From: DAOTXL01 sp034434895
GTDB lineage: Bacteria; Chloroflexota; Anaerolineae; JAAYZQ01
Direction of reading: 5' to 3'
Length of the DNA stretch: 8,591 nucleotides
Assembly: GCA_034434895.1 (NCBI GenBank)
Contig: DAOTYI010000054.1
Span: 1-8,591, forward strand
Shown here: piece by piece, positions 5,561 to 8,591 of the stretch
Position numbering within the stretch: position 1 is the stretch's first letter
How the letters are laid out: each line of letters opens with the position of its first letter
Program-made: the position numbers and the translations under genes
The notes under the pieces: generated by a model
Seen by the model: only the letters and a program-made list of their open reading frames with translations
Database searches by the model: none
What the model was told of the DNA's origin: nothing

Positions 5561-6967
5561 CTATCGAGTCATGCCGGAAAATTCAGCGCGCCCCTGGTAT
5601 AACAACGCCCGGAGCGCTGCGACCAGCGCGTCTATATCGGCCTGGCTGTTGTACCCCTGCACCGACACGCGGACGAATTGCCGTCCGTTCCACTCGATGA
5701 TCGGCACCTCCACCCGGTACTCCTCATATAGCCGCCGCTTCAGCTCTTCAGCATTGCACGCCGGCAGCGGGAACGCCGCCATCTGAGCATACCAGTCGGG
5801 CGAATCGGGGCAGATCGGCGGGAGGTCGGTCAGTTCCTCAATGCGCCGCCTTGCCTCCTGCAGCAGGCCGTGACACTCCGCCCGCACCCGCGGCCAGTTG
5901 TGCTCCGCCTGGAACTGGATGGCGGCGGGGACCGAGAGGTACGCCGCCGGATCGCGTGTGCCCTGCCACTCATTCTCCTCCACGAATCGCGCCGGCCTTC
6001 CCCTGAAGTCTGGCTCTTTCACGATCTGAGAGGTCGGGGTGAGGGGGGGCTCCCAGCCCATAAGCGACTCAAGTCGCACCTCAGGGGCCTGCGGCCAGGC
6101 ATCCACCGGCGTGGACGCCTCCGTCCGCGCAGGTGGTGCGATTTCCAATCGCCCCTTGATGCCAACGGGCTCCCAGCCCCAACTCACCACCAACGGCTCC
6201 AGCAAATGTTGCACCTCGCGCCGGGCGTGAAGGAAGGCCGCGCCTTTGGCTGAACATAACCACTTGTGGCAGTTGCCGGCATAAAAGTCCGCGCCCAGGG
6301 CATCCAGCTCCAGGTCAATCTGGCCGGGGGTGTGAGCGCCGTCAATCACGGTGAGAAGGCCCGCCTGTTTCGCGCGGCGGACCAGCTCCGCCACAGGCAG
6401 GATGAGGGCCGTGGGTGAAGTGATATGGCTCACAAAAAGAACCCGCGTGCGGGGCGTGACCCCGGCCCAGATGGCATCTACCGCCTGCTCGGCTGATTCG
6501 AGGGGCAGGGGCAGCGGCTGATTGACATAACGTGCACCCCGCTTCTGGCATACAAAGCGCCAGGTGCGGTCCAGCGCGCCATATTCATGGTCGGTTGCCA
6601 GCACCTCGTCGCCCGGCTGCAAAGGCAGCGAACGGGCCACGAGGTTGAGTCCGGTGGTGACGTTGGGGACGTAGACCAGGTCGTCGGCGTTGGCGCCGAC
6701 GCAGGCGGCCAGCGCCTGGCGGGCGGTGCGCATCAGGTCGGTGAAGCGGCGTCCCAGGAACTCGACCGGCTGGCGTTCGAGCTCCCGTTGCCAGGCCTGG
6801 TAGACCTCAAAGACCGGGCGCGGGCAGGCCCCGAAAGAGCCGTGGTTCAAAAAGACCACGTCTGGACGCAGGAGGAATAGCTCGCGGAGATCGGTTTTGA
6901 CCTTTCCCCTGCCCCCTGGCCCCCTTCTGGGGGTGGGGGATGGGGTGAGGTCCGTCTTTGTCGCCAT
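5561..6967 (-). CDS. Class V aminotransferase, isopenicillin-N epimerase (CefD)-like, with two in-frame repeat insertions
   Basis: The protein has 468 residues against roughly 390-410 usual for the group. Visible class V features are FLNHGSFG (39-46), PNVTTGLN (101-108), SHITSP (180-185), VIDGAHTPG with pyridine-contacting D209 and H212, and GNCHKWLC with Schiff-base lysine K235. The typical EWQGTRDPAAYLSVPAAI follows at 333-350. It is a cytoplasmic PLP enzyme. Relatives include isopenicillin-N epimerase, cysteine desulfurase-like and other transaminases, and a true CefD role is not implied because no beta-lactam genes are nearby. Two segments look foreign: residues 8-22 (Pro/Arg/Gly-rich, from a GC palindrome) and 268-307 (a 40-residue insert flanked by duplicated GWEP). 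Both keep frame. The native N-terminus was probably near KTDLRELFLL (24-33). The start at 6967 has only a weak upstream AGG-rich site. It lies 209 bp downstream of the XDH gene on the same strand. Confidence 0.9.
   Translation of the reverse strand: MATKTDLTPSPTPRRGPGGRGKVKTDLRELFLLRPDVVFLNHGSFGACPRPVFEVYQAWQRELERQPVEFLGRRFTDLMRTARQALAACVGANADDLVYVPNVTTGLNLVARSLPLQPGDEVLATDHEYGALDRTWRFVCQKRGARYVNQPLPLPLESAEQAVDAIWAGVTPRTRVLFVSHITSPTALILPVAELVRRAKQAGLLTVIDGAHTPGQIDLELDALGADFYAGNCHKWLCSAKGAAFLHARREVQHLLEPLVVSWGWEPVGIKGRLEIAPPARTEASTPVDAWPQAPEVRLESLMGWEPPLTPTSQIVKEPDFRGRPARFVEENEWQGTRDPAAYLSVPAAIQFQAEHNWPRVRAECHGLLQEARRRIEELTDLPPICPDSPDWYAQMAAFPLPACNAEELKRRLYEEYRVEVPIIEWNGRQFVRVSVQGYNSQADIDALVAALRALLYQGRAEFSGMTR
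6047..6179. repeat. Chain-of-hairpins repeat inserted in frame in the class V aminotransferase gene
   Basis: Identical 13-mers GGGCTCCCAGCCC lie at 6047-6059 and 6167-6179, exactly 120 nt (40 codons) apart. Between them are several small perfect palindromes: GCGACTCAAGTCGC (6064-6077), CCACCGGCGTGG (6103-6114), GGACGCCTCCGTCC (6113-6126) and GCGATTTCCAATCGC (6138-6152). A GGCC-TGC-GGCC motif also sits near 6087. The 13-mer is itself a hairpin (GGGCT/AGCCC). It may therefore be either a target-site duplication or a repeated terminal hairpin of the element. In protein it gives residues 268-307, low in family-type motifs and lying between the PLP lysine and the EWQGTRD region. From memory, GCGATT..AATCGC and GCGACT..AGTCGC hairpins recur in dispersed repeats of Chloroflexota and other phyla. 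Confidence 0.75.
6903..6950. repeat. C-run/G-run palindrome encoding the extra N-terminus of the class V aminotransferase
   Basis: C-tracts at 6903-6924 are followed by TTCT and mirror G-tracts at 6929-6945, ending GGGGTGAGG (6942-6950). Together they form an imperfect hairpin with 4-5 bp G:C blocks. It translates in the minus frame as residues 7-22 (Pro/Arg/Gly-rich). The sequence is flanked by a diverged 12-mer encoding KTDL on both sides (6887-6898 and 6947-6958). The G-runs on either strand could also form quadruplexes. Similar CCTCACCCC/GGGGTGAGG palindromes are, from memory, common dispersed repeats in Chloroflexota. Confidence 0.6.
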
Positions 6968-6986
6968 TTGTAACTACCTGCCTGCC

Positions 6987-7180
6987 ACCCTCCCGCAGGT
7001 TAGAGCTTGTCTGAAAACCACCAAGGACACCAAGAGCACCATGCGGTTTTTATTCGTTTCCTTCGTGTTCCTTCGTGGCCTTTGTGGTAAGCTTTTCACT
7101 AGTTCTTAGAAAGTGGCCGGCAACAGGGCGAGCAGCTCATTGCAGCGCACTTAACCTGCGGGAGGGTTGGTGGTTTTCAG
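6987..7180. repeat. Two long crossing inverted repeats spanning the XDH-aminotransferase spacer
   Basis: Pair A is a perfect 16-bp inverted repeat: ACCCTCCCGCAGGTTA (6987-7002) and TAACCTGCGGGAGGGT (7152-7167). Pair B is a perfect 12-bp inverted repeat: CTGAAAACCACC (7011-7022) and GGTGGTTTTCAG (7169-7180). The order A-B-A'-B' means the two helices cross instead of nesting, so they would compete or form a pseudoknot. The B' copy covers the stop codon of the XDH gene (7177-7179), and the A copy lies 20 nt upstream of the aminotransferase start codon. No flanking target duplication is evident, so I do not call it a transposon. The 7092-7151 segment inside shows nothing recognisable. Confidence 0.7.
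7017..7088. repeat. Palindromic repeat (CACCAAG family) between XDH and aminotransferase genes
   Basis: Arms 7017-7034 and 7071-7088 are complementary at 15 of 18 positions. The left arm contains CACCAAG at 7019 and 7028 and CACCATG at 7037, exactly 9 nt apart. The right arm has CTTCGTG at 7061 and 7071 and CTTTGTG at 7080. In minus-strand transcripts the hairpin is followed by GGTTTTC, a weak T-run, so partial termination after the XDH gene is possible. Its left end overlaps inverted repeat B of the same spacer. Confidence 0.72.
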
Positions 7181-8591
7181 TCCGGCTCCCGGCGATGCAG
7201 GGCCCAGAAGATCTTTTCTGCCGACAGCGGCAGCTCGTTGAAACGCACCCCCAGCGCGTCGTACAGGGCATTGGCCATGGCCGGCGCGGTGGGGACCATC
7301 ACATGCTCGCCCACCCCTCGCGCCCCCCAGGGGCCATCCTCCAGCGGCGTTTCCACAAAGCTGCCGTGGATCTCCCCCGGAATGTCCATCGCCGTGGCGA
7401 TGCGATAGTCTACCAGGTTGTTGTTCAGCGGCCGGCCCTGGGCGTCGAACCTGAGCGCCTCAAAGGCCGAGCTCATGCCGTGGACCGCACCGCCCTCGAT
7501 CTGGGTCAGGATCAGGTCGGGGTTGATGGCCTTGCCGACGTCATAGGCGCTGGCGATCTTCAGGACCTCGATCTCGCCCGTCTCGGTGTCCACCTCCAGG
7601 TCCACCGCCTGGGCGCCGACGGTGTAATGCACCACGGCGCGGGGGCCCTGCCCGGTCTCGAAATCCAGGTTGGTGACGTAGGTGGGCATAAAGTGGCCCT
7701 GGCCGACGATGGGGCCGCCTGTCCAGCCCTCGAAATTCTCGTTGGGCAGGCCATAGACTACCATCCCTTTGAGCGGCTGCTCCTCCTCGGTGCGGTAGGA
7801 AAAGACCACGCCGTCTTTGATGTCGAGATCTTCCGGCTTTTCGCCCCAACGGTCGGCCACGATCTGCAAAATCTGCCGTCTGGCATCCAGGGCGGCGGCG
7901 CGGACGGCGTTGCCGGTGGACCAGGTGATGCGGCTGGCCACCGTCTGCCATTCGTAGGGGCTGTAGCGGGTGTCCACCGGCACCGAGACCCGCACCCATT
8001 CATAGGGCACGCCCAACGCCTGGGCGGCGATCTGGGCCAGGACGGTAAAGGCCCCCTGTCCCAGGTCCTGCGCGCCGATGGAGACATTGACCGTGGCATC
8101 TTCATTGAAGCGGACGATGGCCGCGCTGCCCGGGTTGGGCGGCATGGCCGGCGCTTTCCACATGATGGCCAGGCCCTTGCCCCGCCGCTTGTGCGGCGCC
8201 GACGGGCGGGGAGGAACCCCGCCCCTACTGCGTTCATGCCAATCAATCGCCTGGGTCACCCGGTCTATGCAGGCCACCAGGTCAACCGGCGGCATCTCCA
8301 TGCCGGTCAGGATCGTCTGGCCCGCTTTGATGCAGTTGCGGCGGCGGAATTCGGCCGGGTCCAGGCCGATCTTTTCGGCCAGCTGGTCCATGATCTGCTC
8401 GATGCCCCAGTGGATCTCCGGCATGCCAAAGCCGCGCATGGCGCTGCCGATCGGCTGGTTGGTGTAGACGCAGTAGGAGTCGCCCTTGACGTTGGGGATG
8501 AAATAGGGGCCGGTGCAGGAATAGCCCGCCGCACGGACGATGTTGACCCCATAATCGTTGTAGGCCCCGCCGCCAAAGTAGTAGGCCGTCT
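7177..8591 (-). CDS. Xanthine dehydrogenase-family molybdenum cofactor-binding subunit (N-terminus outside window)
   Basis: The minus frame is open to the right edge, where TAYYFGGGAYNDYGVNIVRA is typical mid-protein sequence. The ATG at 8439 is therefore internal. About 470 C-terminal residues of a family near 750-780 are visible. Motifs: GSAMRGFGMPE (8449-8417) retains the Arg and Phe of the XDH RGFG loop and lacks the Cys of CO dehydrogenases; IGAQDLGQGAFT holds the GQG cofactor contact; GARGVGEHV carries the catalytic Glu at 7306-7308. The family hydroxylates purines, N-heterocycles or aldehydes using molybdopterin cytosine dinucleotide, together with FeS and FAD subunits expected further upstream on this strand. 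The segment aligned with the bovine Phe-Thr pair reads WKAPAMPPN, so a strict xanthine specificity is not supported. Residues encoded at 8184-8224 appear repeat-derived. Confidence 0.93.
   Translation of the reverse strand, partial: TAYYFGGGAYNDYGVNIVRAAGYSCTGPYFIPNVKGDSYCVYTNQPIGSAMRGFGMPEIHWGIEQIMDQLAEKIGLDPAEFRRRNCIKAGQTILTGMEMPPVDLVACIDRVTQAIDWHERSRGGVPPRPSAPHKRRGKGLAIMWKAPAMPPNPGSAAIVRFNEDATVNVSIGAQDLGQGAFTVLAQIAAQALGVPYEWVRVSVPVDTRYSPYEWQTVASRITWSTGNAVRAAALDARRQILQIVADRWGEKPEDLDIKDGVVFSYRTEEEQPLKGMVVYGLPNENFEGWTGGPIVGQGHFMPTYVTNLDFETGQGPRAVVHYTVGAQAVDLEVDTETGEIEVLKIASAYDVGKAINPDLILTQIEGGAVHGMSSAFEALRFDAQGRPLNNNLVDYRIATAMDIPGEIHGSFVETPLEDGPWGARGVGEHVMVPTAPAMANALYDALGVRFNELPLSAEKIFWALHRREPD
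8184..8224. repeat. Two GC-rich hairpins inside the XDH-family gene
   Basis: A perfect 8-bp stem GGGCGGGG (8204-8211) / CCCCGCCC (8217-8224) with a 5-nt loop lies next to GCCGC-TTGT-GCGGC (8184-8197). In the minus frame they encode the Arg/Pro/His-rich stretch GGVPPRPSAPHKRR between a conserved TQAIDWHE segment and RGKGLAIMWKAP. Relatives, as I recall, have a shorter linker here. From memory, CCCCGCCC-CTAC hairpins are common dispersed repeats, so an in-frame insertion is likely, but a native GC-rich linker is possible. Confidence 0.5.

Noticed and set aside
6043..6049. Run of seven G as a phase-variation or sequencing-error frameshift site
   Set aside because: Family-type sequence continues in the same frame on both sides, so there is no sign of a frameshift, and a 7-nt tract in a GC-rich repeat is unremarkable.
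7017..7088. CRISPR-like array suggested by evenly spaced CACCAAG units
   Set aside because: Units are about 7 nt with 2-nt gaps and are mirrored in a palindrome. There are no spacers and no cas genes.
7003..7094. AGCTT on both sides of the CACCAAG palindrome as a target-site duplication
   Set aside because: Only 5 bp, not adjacent to the repeat ends at the left side, and AAGCTT is itself palindromic; chance is sufficient.
5561..8591. Purine-degradation operon (XDH plus ureidoglycine-glyoxylate aminotransferase)
   Set aside because: The class V protein resembles the CefD-like group more than PucG, the XDH substrate residues do not clearly indicate xanthine, and no other purine genes are in view.

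Overview
The window looks like a piece of a GC-rich chromosome from the phylum Chloroflexota, probably an Anaerolineae/Caldilineae-type lineage. This is an inference. It rests on a large secreted multidomain protein with a YLPLVLKNY segment before its C-terminal domain, on the style of its CARDB/NHL/LamG modules, and on the many interspersed palindromic repeats. No rRNA or other taxonomic marker is present.

Layout: (1) Bases 3-1205 (+) hold the 3' part of a PLP-dependent class III aminotransferase, cut by the left edge. (2) Bases 1206-1644 are non-coding. They contain a 25-codon remnant of a PiT phosphate permease on the minus strand, a near-consensus sigma-70 promoter (1391-1419), and a 152-bp MITE-like element with terminal inverted repeats and an 8-9 bp target duplication, sitting at the predicted transcription start. 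(3) Bases 1645-5469 (+) encode a 1274-residue exported protein: CARDB, metzincin-like HExxHxxGxxD domain, carboxypeptidase-regulatory-like domain, FnIII, six-bladed NHL propeller with a LamG domain inserted in one blade, and a C-terminal carbohydrate-binding-like domain. (4) A 91-bp convergent spacer carries a palindromic repeat. (5) Bases 5561-6967 (-) encode a class V aminotransferase related to isopenicillin-N epimerase, with two repeat-derived in-frame insertions. (6) A 209-bp spacer contains a third palindromic repeat and two long, mutually crossing inverted repeats. (7) Bases 7177-8591 (-) encode the C-terminal part of a xanthine dehydrogenase-family molybdenum-binding subunit, cut by the right edge.

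XDH and the class V aminotransferase are on the same strand and could be co-transcribed. Molybdenum hydroxylases and aminotransferases occur together in purine or N-heterocycle catabolism, but nothing here fixes a substrate. The exported protein is a separate transcription unit facing them.

The most unusual aspect is the repeat content. At least five sequence-distinct palindromic repeats occur in 8.6 kb. Three intergenic ones share one design, short direct units about 9 nt apart in one arm answered by their complement in the other. Others, built of GC-rich hairpins, lie in frame inside enzyme genes, comparable in principle to Rickettsia palindromic elements.
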